Of a DNA stretch of 61,685 bases, positions 28,062 to 37,178 are shown in pieces; position 1 is the stretch's first letter; each line of letters starts with the position of its first letter. A model generated the notes under the pieces. The model saw only the letters and a program-made list of their open reading frames with translations, was not told where the DNA came from and did not search any database. Origin of the DNA: Pontibacterium sinense (GTDB taxonomy: Bacteria > Pseudomonadota > Gammaproteobacteria > Pseudomonadales > Balneatricaceae); assembly GCF_015209595.1 (NCBI RefSeq), contig NZ_JADEYS010000026.1, positions 1-61,685 of the forward strand, given 5' to 3'. A program made the translations under genes and the position numbers.

Positions 28062-28577
28062 TTATGACGGGTGACGATATATGTGCCATAACCCACCCCG
28101 GAAATTCACTTCCTTTTCAAACACCGCACCAATGGCTTTTGCCAGCTGAATAGATGCATGGTTCTCCGAATGGATGAAGCTAATAAGCCTCATATCAGGC
28201 ATGCATTCACGCCCTGCTTGCTGGACTCCCCGGGCGGCTTCACTGGCATAACCTTGTCCCCAGTATTCGGGGGCTAATGCCCACTTGATCTCTGGCTCAG
28301 GCCAATCATTCGGATACCAGAACCCTGCCGTGCCCAATACCTTCCCCGTCTCTTTGTGCTCAATTGCGTACGGTCCGTATCCTCTAAATTGCCAGTGGCC
28401 CACCATGCTACACAGGGTGCGCCAGGTTTCACCTTCGCTAAAGGCACGGCCAACCGTAAACTGCGTCGCAGTTTCTGAGGAGTAATAGAGATGGAGGTCC
28501 TGCCAGTCACTTTCTCTAAACTGTCGCAAAATCAGGCGTGAGGTTTCCAGTGACTCGGGTACACACAGCATCATCAT
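28062..28577 (-). CDS. GNAT N-acetyltransferase
   Basis: A 171-residue acetyltransferase of the RimJ/RimL type. It has TSRLILRQFRESDWQDL, GTAGFWYPN and the acetyl-CoA site EYWGQGYASEAARG. Three consecutive Met codons start at 28577 with AGG about 7 nt upstream; a longer frame from 28700 is not supported. It is convergent with the exporter. The substrate is unknown. Confidence 0.85.
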   Translation of the reverse strand: MMMLCVPESLETSRLILRQFRESDWQDLHLYYSSETATQFTVGRAFSEGETWRTLCSMVGHWQFRGYGPYAIEHKETGKVLGTAGFWYPNDWPEPEIKWALAPEYWGQGYASEAARGVQQAGRECMPDMRLISFIHSENHASIQLAKAIGAVFEKEVNFRGGLWHIYRHPS

Positions 28578-28777
28578 TACAAAGCCTATTTGACAAATAT
28601 TAGCGTCCTTGTACTCATGTAAGTCAACACTGCTATTGATCTGAGTTGACATATAGGGTATATCGGATAGGATTACGCGCTGGAGAGAATTCTCCAACAC
28701 ATTCCTTCGCTATTACGTTTATTGACAAGTAAGTAGTACTTTTTAAGTCGGCATCGGATGCCAGACAAGGAAATAAC

Positions 28778-29446
28778 ATGGTTAAAAATCTTCTTATGCT
28801 TGGTACATGCGCAGGCCTTCTATCTGGCTGCTATCAAGCAAATACGTCTCAAACCCCAACTCCTACCGCTTACTCAACATCCGAGCAACAGAAAATGCAA
28901 GCTGCACACCACTGGGATGTTCTGGCTGCGCACGAAGCTCGGTTAATTACAACAACATTACAAAAGCATAATGTACCACTGCATGTTAGTGGCGGAGATG
29001 CGGATACTCCTTTCTATAATGGTTATAAAAATCTACTGACCAGTCAGTTAGTAACAAATGGTGCCATAGTAAGGTCAACAGGATCAGGGTCAGCTCAAGT
29101 GTCATTTGACGTAAATGTCATTGAGCATAAAGATCGTGATAGCCGTCGCAAACCAGCAGGTTCATGGACATTACTGGCAACAGGAGTAGTTGTCGCTGCG
29201 CATGCCGTGGAACATTGGAGTACACCTGCAAAATTACTCTTTCCAGCAGCAATTGGCGCTGATATTTATAGTGGTAATTGGATAAAAGATACCGATTTTG
29301 AGGTCATAATCACCACCACAGTAATTGATAAAAATCAGATTATTCACTCTTCTTCGAATATTTACTACATCAACGGTGGTGATGCACAACATTACGCCCC
29401 GCAGGAAAACAGCACGTCTAAGATTCGAGTTACCGATCGGGGATAA
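28778..29446 (+). CDS. Uncharacterised lipoprotein
   Basis: A 222-residue lipoprotein with lipobox LLSGC (Cys at residue 18). A hydrophobic glycine/alanine-rich segment lies near residues 130-165 (LLATGVVVAAHAV). I do not recognise a family. It is 6 bp upstream of a FlgO-like lipoprotein and probably cotranscribed; the pair could be an envelope complex. The base composition is more AT-rich than upstream genes. Confidence 0.7.
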   Translation: MVKNLLMLGTCAGLLSGCYQANTSQTPTPTAYSTSEQQKMQAAHHWDVLAAHEARLITTTLQKHNVPLHVSGGDADTPFYNGYKNLLTSQLVTNGAIVRSTGSGSAQVSFDVNVIEHKDRDSRRKPAGSWTLLATGVVVAAHAVEHWSTPAKLLFPAAIGADIYSGNWIKDTDFEVIITTTVIDKNQIIHSSSNIYYINGGDAQHYAPQENSTSKIRVTDRG

Positions 29447-29452
29447 AATATT

Positions 29453-30004
29453 ATGAAAACAATTCTTTGCGCCTTAATCATCGGCATCACGATACTAACG
29501 GCTGGATGTGCAAACAAGCAGGCAAATACACGGTCACGCGATGCTCAAGTCGATGTGGTAAGCGAATTAACAAAGGCTCGCAAGCCTCTCTTTGATAAGC
29601 TTGTTTCTCCGTTGTCTAAAGATAAACCGATTATTTCTGCCAGCTTTGCAAATATTGACGATCTAACTACATCTTCAACATTCGGACGAATGGCATCAGA
29701 AGTGATCTCATCGGGTATGACTGCACGCGGGTACCGTGTTATAGAAGTGAAGATGCGCGACAGCCTGTTTATCAAACAGCGTGCAGGAGAGTTTATGTTG
29801 TCACGAAACCTACAAAACATCTCAGAAGAGCATGACGCCCAAGCAGTTATGCTAGGTACGTACGCTATCGGCGGTAATAGCCTATATGTTAACGCACGCC
29901 TAGTTCGGACGATTGATAACATTATCATAGGATCACATGACTTTATGTTACCTCTGAATAACGATCTGCAGCATCTATTAGGAATTGGTCGAACTAGAAG
30001 GTAG
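29453..30004 (+). CDS. FlgO-like outer membrane lipoprotein
   Basis: A 183-residue lipoprotein (lipobox LTAGC). It has the FlgO-domain pattern IISASFANIDDLTTSSTFGRMASEVISSGM, then YRVIEVKMRDS and HDAQAVMLGTYAIGGNSLYVNARLVR. In Vibrio, FlgO helps flagellar outer membrane function, but the domain is also found outside flagellar loci. No flagellar genes are nearby, so the role here is open. Confidence 0.8.
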   Translation: MKTILCALIIGITILTAGCANKQANTRSRDAQVDVVSELTKARKPLFDKLVSPLSKDKPIISASFANIDDLTTSSTFGRMASEVISSGMTARGYRVIEVKMRDSLFIKQRAGEFMLSRNLQNISEEHDAQAVMLGTYAIGGNSLYVNARLVRTIDNIIIGSHDFMLPLNNDLQHLLGIGRTRR

Positions 30005-30087
30005 ACCATCCTATTAAGTTTAGTAATTCGGACCTGATCTGACAGTTACCGAACAATCTGTAATGTGACTGTCAGGTCAAAATCACT

Positions 30088-30538
30088 TCAGCTTCTTCTC
30101 CAGACCGACTTCCCATCAAGTAATGTTTCCTGTGACGTTCTGCCATTGCACATTTTGCCCTGATTCGTACGTTCAGTGTTGTAATAATCGATCCATATAT
30201 CCAGATCTTTCTGGAGTTCTTCGATGCTTCCATACGGCTTTCTTACGAACAGTCACCTGATAAAACTCCTGCATCGTCGTCTTATGGAAGCGCTCACAGA
30301 TACCATTAGTTTGGGGTGACTTCACCTTGGTCTTGGTGTAATCAATATCATTAATCGCCAGATAAAGCTGATAGTCATGCTGCTTGGCATTACCACAATA
30401 CTCCTTAACTCGGTCGGTCAAGATGCATAAGAGAGGAAGCCCATTGGCCTCAAACAAGGCAAGCACCTTGTTGGTTTTACCCCATTTAAAGCAATGGTGA
30501 TTAGCATTATCGATAAAGGGGAAGCGCACCACGACCAC
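30088..30538 (-). pseudogene. IS481-type transposase remnant, frameshifted and 5'-truncated
   Basis: The first frame reads LTDRVKEYCGN, KVKSPQTNGICERFHKT and TMQEFYQV, typical of the DDE integrase core of IS481-like transposases. At a run of A/G near 30240 the frame shifts: the alternate frame continues as YGSIEELQKDLDIWIDYYNTE and ends at a stop at 30088. The N-terminal half is absent. A partial terminal repeat may remain near 30033-30078 (ACCTGA...TGACTGTCAGGT). It is an inactive relic and marks past insertion beside the two lipoproteins. Confidence 0.82.
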
Positions 30539-30666
30539 CAGATCCTTAAGGATTATTAAGGCTTGTATTCGCTGCCAACTGTCAACAAATTAGGAATTTT
30601 TCCTATATCGTTATGCGATAAACGAATGTACATTTATTGAGCAGATATAAACTATGGGTTAGGACG

Positions 30667-30867
30667 ATGAATAATAATAAGTGTTGCGACCATTGCGAAT
30701 ATCAGCAGATTCAAGATGTACCTCATGAATACATGAAGGAAATCTGCAAGTTAGAATTAGGAACAATCTACCGTTGTGATGTGTGTAGTTCATCGTGGAT
30801 GAAGAGTGCTAGTCGAGGCTGGCTGATGCTACGCGTTGGCCATTCGCATTTCAAAACAGCGGTATAA
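30667..30867 (+). CDS. Small CxxC protein
   Basis: A 66-residue ORF whose N-terminal CDHC and later CDVC could bind one zinc ion. The ATG at 30667 has AGGA upstream. The family is not recognised. Low-GC surroundings and proximity to an IS remnant suggest acquired DNA. Between it and the riboswitch at 31231 (30868-31230) I see nothing but pyrimidine-rich sequence. Confidence 0.5.
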   Translation: MNNNKCCDHCEYQQIQDVPHEYMKEICKLELGTIYRCDVCSSSWMKSASRGWLMLRVGHSHFKTAV

Positions 30868-31230
30868 CGTCAGTCATTAAGATATCTTTGTTTGCGCCGT
30901 TTATAGGATAACTTCCGGTCATCTGTTTGGTCACTTGGCGCTTCGGGTGCGGATTGGACGCTACACCCTTCTCTTTAATTTCTCTACTCTTTACCTCAGT
31001 ATTGCTTTCAAATCAGCAAGCTCCCTTCTGTACCAACCTTGGGTTACTCCCTAGTTTTTCCATTCATTCCTGGAATACCTTTCGCGGATTTTCACTACCC
31101 TGAGGTTATATGTCATTCGGGTATATAGATCGATTTATTATTACAGATCTGTATAAATATTGAGCACGCAACAGTGCTATCATGCGAACAAACATAAGTA
31201 TCAAACGTTAGTTTGATTGTTTAAAGCACA

Positions 31231-31350
31231 AGATCCTCTCTCGACACGGCAAAGCCTGAGCAATCAGGTGACGCAAAGTCACGGGTCCCTCTGGGATAGC
31301 CGGACCACCGAAGGAGAGCCTCATTCACGGACAATCTATTGTGAGGATCT
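31231..31350 (+). ncRNA. Cyclic di-GMP-I (GEMM) riboswitch 1
   Basis: The leader contains the GEMM-I core: GGCAAAGCC, then GACGCAAAGTCACGGGTCC, then GATAGCCGGACCACCG. P1 can form between CTCTC (31236-31240) and GAGAG. A competing helix is possible between AGATCCTC (31231-31238) and GAGGATCT (31343-31350), which overlaps P1, a plausible expression platform. It ends about 25 nt before the ATG of the small secreted protein at 31376, suggesting control of translation. Confidence 0.9.
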
Positions 31351-31375
31351 TAGCTGATGTACTGCAGAGGTCGTC

Positions 31376-31678
31376 ATGAAATGTTCGTCGTTTGTCGCCA
31401 ACATCAATCTAGTTGGCTTATTGATCATTGGCACTATTAGTCCCGCTTACGCAGAACCTGACGAAACAGGCTTCTCTCCCACTGTAAAAGCCATTCAGTT
31501 CGATCACATCTATAGCGAGAGTGGCGCACCGTATCCATTGTATGCAATATCCTCTCCCGACCGTGCAAACGAGCCGTATGTTGAGAGCGCTATTGAACCG
31601 AAGAAGAAAAACGCGCATAAAAAGCGTAACTTGCGACGCTTCTATATCGGGCTTCTTACGGTGATGAGTCCGAAGTAA
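31376..31678 (+). CDS. Small secreted protein under a c-di-GMP riboswitch
   Basis: A 100-residue protein with a signal peptide ending SPAYA (about residue 27), leaving a mature chain of about 73 residues. The tail is basic (PKKKNAHKKRNLRRFYIGLL). No family is recognised. The ATG is preceded by AGAGG. It resembles the 101-residue secreted protein at 45051 in size, signal and a C-terminal R-x-FY-x2-LL motif. A surface or biofilm role is inferred only from the riboswitch. Confidence 0.7.
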   Translation: MKCSSFVANINLVGLLIIGTISPAYAEPDETGFSPTVKAIQFDHIYSESGAPYPLYAISSPDRANEPYVESAIEPKKKNAHKKRNLRRFYIGLLTVMSPK

Positions 31679-31733
31679 TTCTTTTCCGGACATTCAGCAC
31701 TGGGAGAAAGATGCCGCAGATTGCGGCAGCATT

Positions 31734-32423
31734 TCATATCCCTTTTTTGCTCATTGCCTTTTCCAACGCACTGAAATTCTGATTCAGATCTTTCGATAGA
31801 TTTTCCAGCATCTCTTTGGCGTGCTCCTGCTTCAATTTCTCCGAATCGTTTTCCAGAGGTTGTGTGTTGGCGTGACGCACACCACTCATCATTATTTGCC
31901 CAGTGGTGGAATCAACCAGTTCGTATTCAAACAGGAACGTTACGTCTTTATCACGTAACCCTAGTGCCAATTCAGCGCCGGACAACACCAAGCGAATCGG
32001 GATAGCCTCGGTGATTTTCATATCCTGTAGCGATAAGTTAACGGACGTGATCGCCGGACGGAGTGTTAACACGCCCGCACCTGATGACGCGCTTATCGGA
32101 ATCCCGCTTGCAGAAGCCTGCTGACTCAATGTGCTATTAATCTTATGCCGTATTTCGTTGAGGACTTTGAGACTAACCTGGTCATTGGGTGTTGGTTGAG
32201 GTGCAAAAACAACAGGCATCAGCTTCAACGCATGATAATTGGCAGGCCTGAACTCAGGTGAACGCCAACGCCACACCTGCGTTTCAGATACGACCTCTAC
32301 AGGACTTAACTGTTCATAGTTTTCCAAAAATCCGGTGGCTTGGGTCGGCTTAGTCGTAACCCCACCGCACGCGGCGAGCAGCGATGTGACCATCAGTGTC
32401 GTTGCCAATCTGAATACGCGCAT
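31734..32423 (-). CDS. DUF3313-like lipoprotein
   Basis: A 229-residue lipoprotein (lipobox LLAAC). It has YEQLSPV near the start and the pattern LRPAITSVNLS with a later EYELVDSTTGQIMMSGV, as in DUF3313-type envelope proteins. It ends with a Lys/Glu-rich helix. It lies downstream of the qhp2 operon but after a strong terminator. Its upstream region contains a run of ten G/C pairs. Confidence 0.7.
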   Translation of the reverse strand: MRVFRLATTLMVTSLLAACGGVTTKPTQATGFLENYEQLSPVEVVSETQVWRWRSPEFRPANYHALKLMPVVFAPQPTPNDQVSLKVLNEIRHKINSTLSQQASASGIPISASSGAGVLTLRPAITSVNLSLQDMKITEAIPIRLVLSGAELALGLRDKDVTFLFEYELVDSTTGQIMMSGVRHANTQPLENDSEKLKQEHAKEMLENLSKDLNQNFSALEKAMSKKGI

Positions 32424-32527
32424 AGACCGTAAATTCCTAGAGTGCGAGTTGGGTATCAGTGTAGCAGCGTCATTAACCCATGCGTGTTAAGAATTGCTAA
32501 GAAGTGTATCGAGAAAAGGTTTGCCAT

Positions 32528-32537
32528 GGGGGGGGGG
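32528..32537. repeat. Ten-base poly-G tract
   Basis: Ten consecutive G on the + strand, about 105 bp upstream of the start of the lipoprotein at 32423 and just beyond the qhpB2 terminator. Such tracts can slip in replication. Confidence 0.9.
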
Positions 32538-32538
32538 C

Positions 32539-32569
32539 GAAAAAGAAAAGGCCACCCCGGAGGGTGGCC
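32539..32569 (-). terminator. Rho-independent terminator after qhpB2
   Basis: GGCCACCC (32550-32557) pairs with GGGTGGCC (32562-32569) around a CGGA loop. On the minus strand it is followed by TTTTCTTTTT. Confidence 0.88.
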
Positions 32570-32603
32570 CAAATGAGGTCGACAGAGATCAACCTGCTTC
32601 AGA

Positions 32604-33761
32604 TTACTTCAGACGAGCAAGGCGCAGGTCTGAAGTGGACATGTCGCCGGTCAGCTGAATGCTGCCGATTTTTTCCAATGTATCCGAACGGTGCACGGAG
32701 ATGTCACTGGACGTACCGCCGATGTACAACGTTTTACCATCGTTGGCCATGTTGATGTTGTAGTAGGTGTGGTCCATCGCCTGTACGTTGATGGTCTCAC
32801 CCGTTTTCACATTGTGCTTCGACAGCTGATTGAATGATCCGTACATAACGTCTTTGTCATGCGGATCAGTGATCCAGTTAAAGACGATGAATTCGAAGGG
32901 CACTTTCTCAATGCTTTCAACTTCACCTGTCTTCATATCAATACGTACATGGCCCCACAGGAAATCGGCTTTGGACTCGTCGCCCGGTGCACCATTCCAG
33001 CGGATAGTGAAGTACGGCATGATGAACTCACCCACGTGTTCACCTAAGGAGTGCATAGCAAATGCATCAGGCGGAACCCATTTATCAGGTGCCCGATCCC
33101 AGTTTTGCAACGCCTTGATCATGCGGGTTTTGCCATTCTGCGGATCAATGGCTTTCAGGTCACCACCACCCAGAATCACTTCGCCGTTATGCATCGCACC
33201 GATCTTAGTGATACGACGATCAACCGGGAAGGTACGTACAGGCTTCGCGTTCAGGCCATCATTCGTGTTGAATACCGCCAGACGCGGCTCCATGGTTTCG
33301 AAACGATCCGGCAGTTTACGTACCGGATTCTGAACGGTGTAAAGCTCTTTACCATCGGCACTAACGGCCATAGAGGTAATGCTTTTCACTTGTACATTAT
33401 CGTAGGACTGCTTAACGGAGAATTTGATATCACAGTTGGTAATATCAAAGCCGTATACGTCTTCCCACTTATTAGTCATCACATACGCAATGCGGCCATC
33501 CGGTGACATCGCGATACCACCATTGCCGAACACACCCGGTACATCACAGGTACGAATCAACTTGTTGGTTTCTGTATCAACAATATGCAGCTCGTTTGGA
33601 CGCGTTACGGTCAGAATGTATTCGTGACCACCCGCTTTCATTCCGTTAATCGTCGCTGGTGCTTCTGCAACGGTGTTGGCGTTGTTACACCCCGTCAGCA
33701 GTACAGATGCGCCAATGGCAGTGACAATCGCCGCCTGCTTAAACATCTTTGTCAGTTTCAT
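32604..33761 (-). CDS. qhpB: QHNDH beta subunit, second copy, with lipobox
   Basis: A 385-residue beta-propeller paralogous to the protein at 7850-9001 (shared VMTNKWEDVYGFDI-type and ADGKELY blocks). Unlike that copy its signal ends SVLLTGC, a lipobox, so it may be lipid-anchored. In QHNDH the propeller shapes the active site opening to the quinone cofactor. It is last in qhpA2-D2-C2-B2, 15 bp after qhpC2, and followed by a terminator. Confidence 0.9.
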   Translation of the reverse strand: MKLTKMFKQAAIVTAIGASVLLTGCNNANTVAEAPATINGMKAGGHEYILTVTRPNELHIVDTETNKLIRTCDVPGVFGNGGIAMSPDGRIAYVMTNKWEDVYGFDITNCDIKFSVKQSYDNVQVKSITSMAVSADGKELYTVQNPVRKLPDRFETMEPRLAVFNTNDGLNAKPVRTFPVDRRITKIGAMHNGEVILGGGDLKAIDPQNGKTRMIKALQNWDRAPDKWVPPDAFAMHSLGEHVGEFIMPYFTIRWNGAPGDESKADFLWGHVRIDMKTGEVESIEKVPFEFIVFNWITDPHDKDVMYGSFNQLSKHNVKTGETINVQAMDHTYYNINMANDGKTLYIGGTSSDISVHRSDTLEKIGSIQLTGDMSTSDLRLARLK

Positions 33762-33776
33762 CTGGCTATGCCTCCA

Positions 33777-34097
33777 TCAGTCTTCAGGGAAGATGCTGTC
33801 AATTTTGCGCCAGTCTTCATTGGCCTTCGCAACATCCTGAGACCAGTCAGGGTGGCTGCTCATGGTGTCAGGCACTTGTGCTGGCCACCAGCACGCGTCC
33901 GCACAACCGTACAGATCTGATTCCATCGGCTGACAGAGGGAACCCAGTCCACCGAACGGGTCAACTTCCCAACCGGGATCGTTAACTGAGGTACAGCCCA
34001 CCACGGACTGCATCGCAACAACCTCTTCCACCTCACCCTGAGATGTCGCCTGGTCGAGCATTTTGGCTTTTTTGTTGAACGATTTAAGGTGTTTCAT
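33777..34097 (-). CDS. qhpC: QHNDH gamma subunit precursor, second copy
   Basis: A 106-residue precursor with the same 28-residue leader length (MKHLK...EEVVA). All crosslink residues are kept in mature numbering: Cys7/Glu16, Cys27/Asp33, Cys41/Asp49 and Cys37/Trp43. It differs from copy 1 mainly in the C-terminal third ([21 protein letters not shown]) and by ADACWW for ADPCWW at the cofactor. The start codon directly abuts the qhpD2 stop. No second QhpE, F or G is nearby, so processing must use the copy-1 set or genes elsewhere. Confidence 0.93.
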   Translation of the reverse strand: MKHLKSFNKKAKMLDQATSQGEVEEVVAMQSVVGCTSVNDPGWEVDPFGGLGSLCQPMESDLYGCADACWWPAQVPDTMSSHPDWSQDVAKANEDWRKIDSIFPED

Positions 34098-35525
34098 TCA
34101 AGAACTCCTTCTAGGAGATACGTAAGCATCGAAGAACGCCGGGTTCTCGAGCATGATCCGCGAGTACGCCTCTACGCCGAAATCAACCCAGTCTCTGAGC
34201 AGATCGCAGTAATGGTAGGAAGGCGTCGCAGCATCGCCGTACTTCGCATAACTTTCGTGGTAACAACCACCGGAACAGATATTTCGGATGCGACAGGTTT
34301 CACAGCCCGTGTTGCTTCGATCCAGGCGCTGTTCGACAAACTCACCCAAGCGAGTTTTATCGATGCCCTGATCCACATCACCAAAGGTGGGTAACTCAGA
34401 TCCAGTAAAGCGGTGACACAAGTTAACGCCACCCTGAGTATCAACCGCCAACAAGCCCACACCCGCACCACATGGCAACTGTTTCTTATTGCCTTCGTGC
34501 AGATCTGTCATTAGCTGGTGCATGTTGCCGTAGCCCATGATGCGGTGCTCCAGCGCAGCGTCCAGATACTCTTTACCAAGACGTTTCATCCCTGCGAACA
34601 CTTCCACCATCTCCTCAGAGGTGAGGTTGAATGATGTAATATCGCCGGATGTCACGGGGCCAAAGCCTACTTCTGCGAAACCGAGTCCACTGAGATGATC
34701 AAAAATCGCTTCAACATCGGTGATACCCCGCGTCAGAGTTACACGGCAGCCCACCGGGCGCGCTGTGTAGCGGGATAACAGCATGTCGACTTTCTTTTTG
34801 ACGACATCATAGGTTCCCTGACCGCCCACCGTAATACGGTTTTTATCGTGCATCGCTTTTGGCCCATCCATCGAGACGGTGATGCCAAAGCGGTGTTCGT
34901 TAAACCAGTCCACCAGTTCTTCATTCAGCATGGTGGCGTTGGTGGTCATGGTGAAGCTCACCTCTGACTCAAGTGCAGCAAAACGCTCTTCACAATAGGC
35001 CACGACCTTACGGATCAAGGGCATATTGGTGAGTGGTTCACCACCAAAGAAGACGATGTTGTACTGACGCTGATTCGGAGATTCCTCCAGTAGCATCTCT
35101 ACTGACTGAACCGCCGTCTCATAGGACATCTTGTCGCCCTCGGACGGGGTCGTCAGATCTTCCTTGTAGCAGTAGGTGCAACTCAGGTTGCAGCCGGTAT
35201 TGGTGTTCAGAACAATCGTCGTCAACGGAAAGTTTTTCACTTTCTGTGGTTCGTGATTGATCTGCACAACACCACCGTCTGACAGTACACGCAGAGACTT
35301 CAGCTCCTCGATAGTGTCCATCACGTCGTGCGGCTGATAGCGACCATTAAAGCGATCACGGATCATCTGAGCGGTCACCCGTTCCTGCTCAGTAAACAGA
35401 TCGATCAGCTCGCGGCTTAGACCGTCCAACTCAAATAGACTGCTGGTCGGCACGTGGAACATCATCTTGCGCGTATCTACGTCAACCAGATGCATGTTTG
35501 GCTTCACCAGGGATAAAGAACCCAT
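34098..35525 (-). CDS. qhpD: Radical SAM/SPASM maturase, second copy
   Basis: A 475-residue paralogue of 9348-10808. The SAM motif is CNLSCTYC, FFGGEPLTN is kept, and the SPASM cysteines are [26 protein letters not shown] and YHYCD. It should crosslink QhpC2. Having its own maturase while lacking a protease and exporter suggests co-evolution of QhpD with its own precursor. Start ATG with GAGGT upstream. Confidence 0.93.
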   Translation of the reverse strand: MGSLSLVKPNMHLVDVDTRKMMFHVPTSSLFELDGLSRELIDLFTEQERVTAQMIRDRFNGRYQPHDVMDTIEELKSLRVLSDGGVVQINHEPQKVKNFPLTTIVLNTNTGCNLSCTYCYKEDLTTPSEGDKMSYETAVQSVEMLLEESPNQRQYNIVFFGGEPLTNMPLIRKVVAYCEERFAALESEVSFTMTTNATMLNEELVDWFNEHRFGITVSMDGPKAMHDKNRITVGGQGTYDVVKKKVDMLLSRYTARPVGCRVTLTRGITDVEAIFDHLSGLGFAEVGFGPVTSGDITSFNLTSEEMVEVFAGMKRLGKEYLDAALEHRIMGYGNMHQLMTDLHEGNKKQLPCGAGVGLLAVDTQGGVNLCHRFTGSELPTFGDVDQGIDKTRLGEFVEQRLDRSNTGCETCRIRNICSGGCYHESYAKYGDAATPSYHYCDLLRDWVDFGVEAYSRIMLENPAFFDAYVSPRRSS

Positions 35526-35588
35526 ATCTACCTCACCTGTTATTCTTATGTCGCTTGTCGCGAATTTGTCCGGAGGTTTACTGACCGA

Positions 35589-37178
35589 TTACTGAAGAAC
35601 CGGTTTTACAAAGGTCTGCACAGTGACCAGCAGGTGCGCTTCACCCTGTACGTTGTTGTTACCGTCATTAACGGTACCGACAACAGACAGATTGCCCACG
35701 TTGTTGGTCGACATTCTACGTTCAGGGTTCAGACCCGCATCACCCGGTGTAAAAACACCGTCGCGGCTGATCGTACCTGCGTATTTAATGTCATTGTCGT
35801 GCTGAGCGATCTCATCAAATGGCTTCAGAGACCAGGCGGCAGGCATGTAACCCAGACGCAGATCATCCTCGGTACCCGGTTTGCCATCAGCGCCCGCAGC
35901 GTAACCCACCGCGCGGTATGCAGACTTCAGCTTGGGAATCGGACCGCCGGCGCCACCGATACGTGCAATCGATTCAGACGGTGTGATTTCCACACGTGCA
36001 ACCTGATCGTAAACCGCCAGTGCAGTTTTTGCGGACGTACGGCCAACCTTGACGTTGATCGCACCGACCTTCGCGGTCTTAGAGGCCTCTGCCAGAACCA
36101 CAACGCGATTTGCATTACGAGACACTACGTTCAGCATTTTCACGCCGTTGCCCAGCTGCACATTGCCTTTGAGGTTGTTGCCGGAGATAGTGACCAGCTT
36201 GCGCTCGCCCTGTTTGATATACGACGGAGTGACCGCAGTAATAACGTTACCTTTGACGGCTTTAACGCTGCCACCAATGATCTCATCATCGCGCTCAAAC
36301 ATACGGCCTTCCAGCGCGGAACCATCGGCGGATGCCGCCAGAACCTGACGTACTTTAACGCCATCAATGGTCAGGCTCGCGCGCCACTCATAACCGGCAT
36401 AAACAATCGCACGCCCTTCACCACTCAGCGGTGTGCCATCGGCATACTGGCCTTCAAGCGCAACGGTGTAATTATCCGCTGCGGTTTTGCTGACCCGCAG
36501 TGATGCGTCAAAGGTGCCTTTACCCGGCATATAACCGGTCATGGCCCAAGTACCGTTCAGTGACTTTTTGTTTACTTTCTGCCAGTTATTCCAGGCATCA
36601 CTGTTGAACGGGTAATCTTTCGCTAGCTTAGGTGCCACATTGGTCAGCGCAATATCGAACCATGCGCGATCTCGTGCTCCGGCATGGAATTCAGCGGTTG
36701 GCTGCTGTCCCATATGGAAATGGATCAGGTGCTTCCATTCATCTTCTGTACGACGCTGCAGTGCGACACGTGCACCGGAATGACAACGAACACAGGTTTC
36801 CTGTACCAGTTGATCAAAAGACTCAACGACGTTCGGTTCCTTCTCCAGTAGGTATCGCACACCGTCTGTTTCTGACGGTGCCAGACCCTGTGTATCCGCC
36901 AGATGTTTCACCAGCGTGCGCTTCTCTTCCGGAGAGATCACCAAGCCGCGTTGCTGTTGCATGCGGCTAATAGTCATCATCCAGCCTTCAGGTGTTTTAC
37001 GCTGTTCGCTGATACGTGAGAACGGGGTTGCCGATTCTCCCGTTTCGGTATGACACGACAAACAGCGATCGCGAATGATGCTCTCTGCATCTGCAGCCTG
37101 AGCTGGCATCGTCACTAAACCCGCAAGGGCCAGTGCACCAGTTCCCAGAAGTGCGCGCGTTGTCTTGTTATTATTCAA
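35589..37178 (-). CDS. qhpA: QHNDH alpha subunit (dihaem), second copy
   Basis: A 529-residue paralogue of 10862-12463 with signal peptide ending PAQA, haem sites CLSCH and CVRCH, and the same C-terminal beta domains (GNNLKGNVQLGNGV, RMSTNNVGNLSV). Start codons GTG (37187), ATG (37184) and TTG (37178) are all in frame. AGGAG lies only 2 nt from the ATG but 8 nt from the TTG, and copy 1 also starts at TTG in the same context, so I chose TTG. It is divergent from a response regulator, with 10-bp-period repeats between them. Confidence 0.92.
   Translation of the reverse strand: MNNNKTTRALLGTGALALAGLVTMPAQAADAESIIRDRCLSCHTETGESATPFSRISEQRKTPEGWMMTISRMQQQRGLVISPEEKRTLVKHLADTQGLAPSETDGVRYLLEKEPNVVESFDQLVQETCVRCHSGARVALQRRTEDEWKHLIHFHMGQQPTAEFHAGARDRAWFDIALTNVAPKLAKDYPFNSDAWNNWQKVNKKSLNGTWAMTGYMPGKGTFDASLRVSKTAADNYTVALEGQYADGTPLSGEGRAIVYAGYEWRASLTIDGVKVRQVLAASADGSALEGRMFERDDEIIGGSVKAVKGNVITAVTPSYIKQGERKLVTISGNNLKGNVQLGNGVKMLNVVSRNANRVVVLAEASKTAKVGAINVKVGRTSAKTALAVYDQVARVEITPSESIARIGGAGGPIPKLKSAYRAVGYAAGADGKPGTEDDLRLGYMPAAWSLKPFDEIAQHDNDIKYAGTISRDGVFTPGDAGLNPERRMSTNNVGNLSVVGTVNDGNNNVQGEAHLLVTVQTFVKPVLQ

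Noticed and set aside
31231-31350. A small RNA or attenuator rather than a riboswitch
   Set aside because: All GEMM-I core segments are present in order and the element adjoins an ORF.
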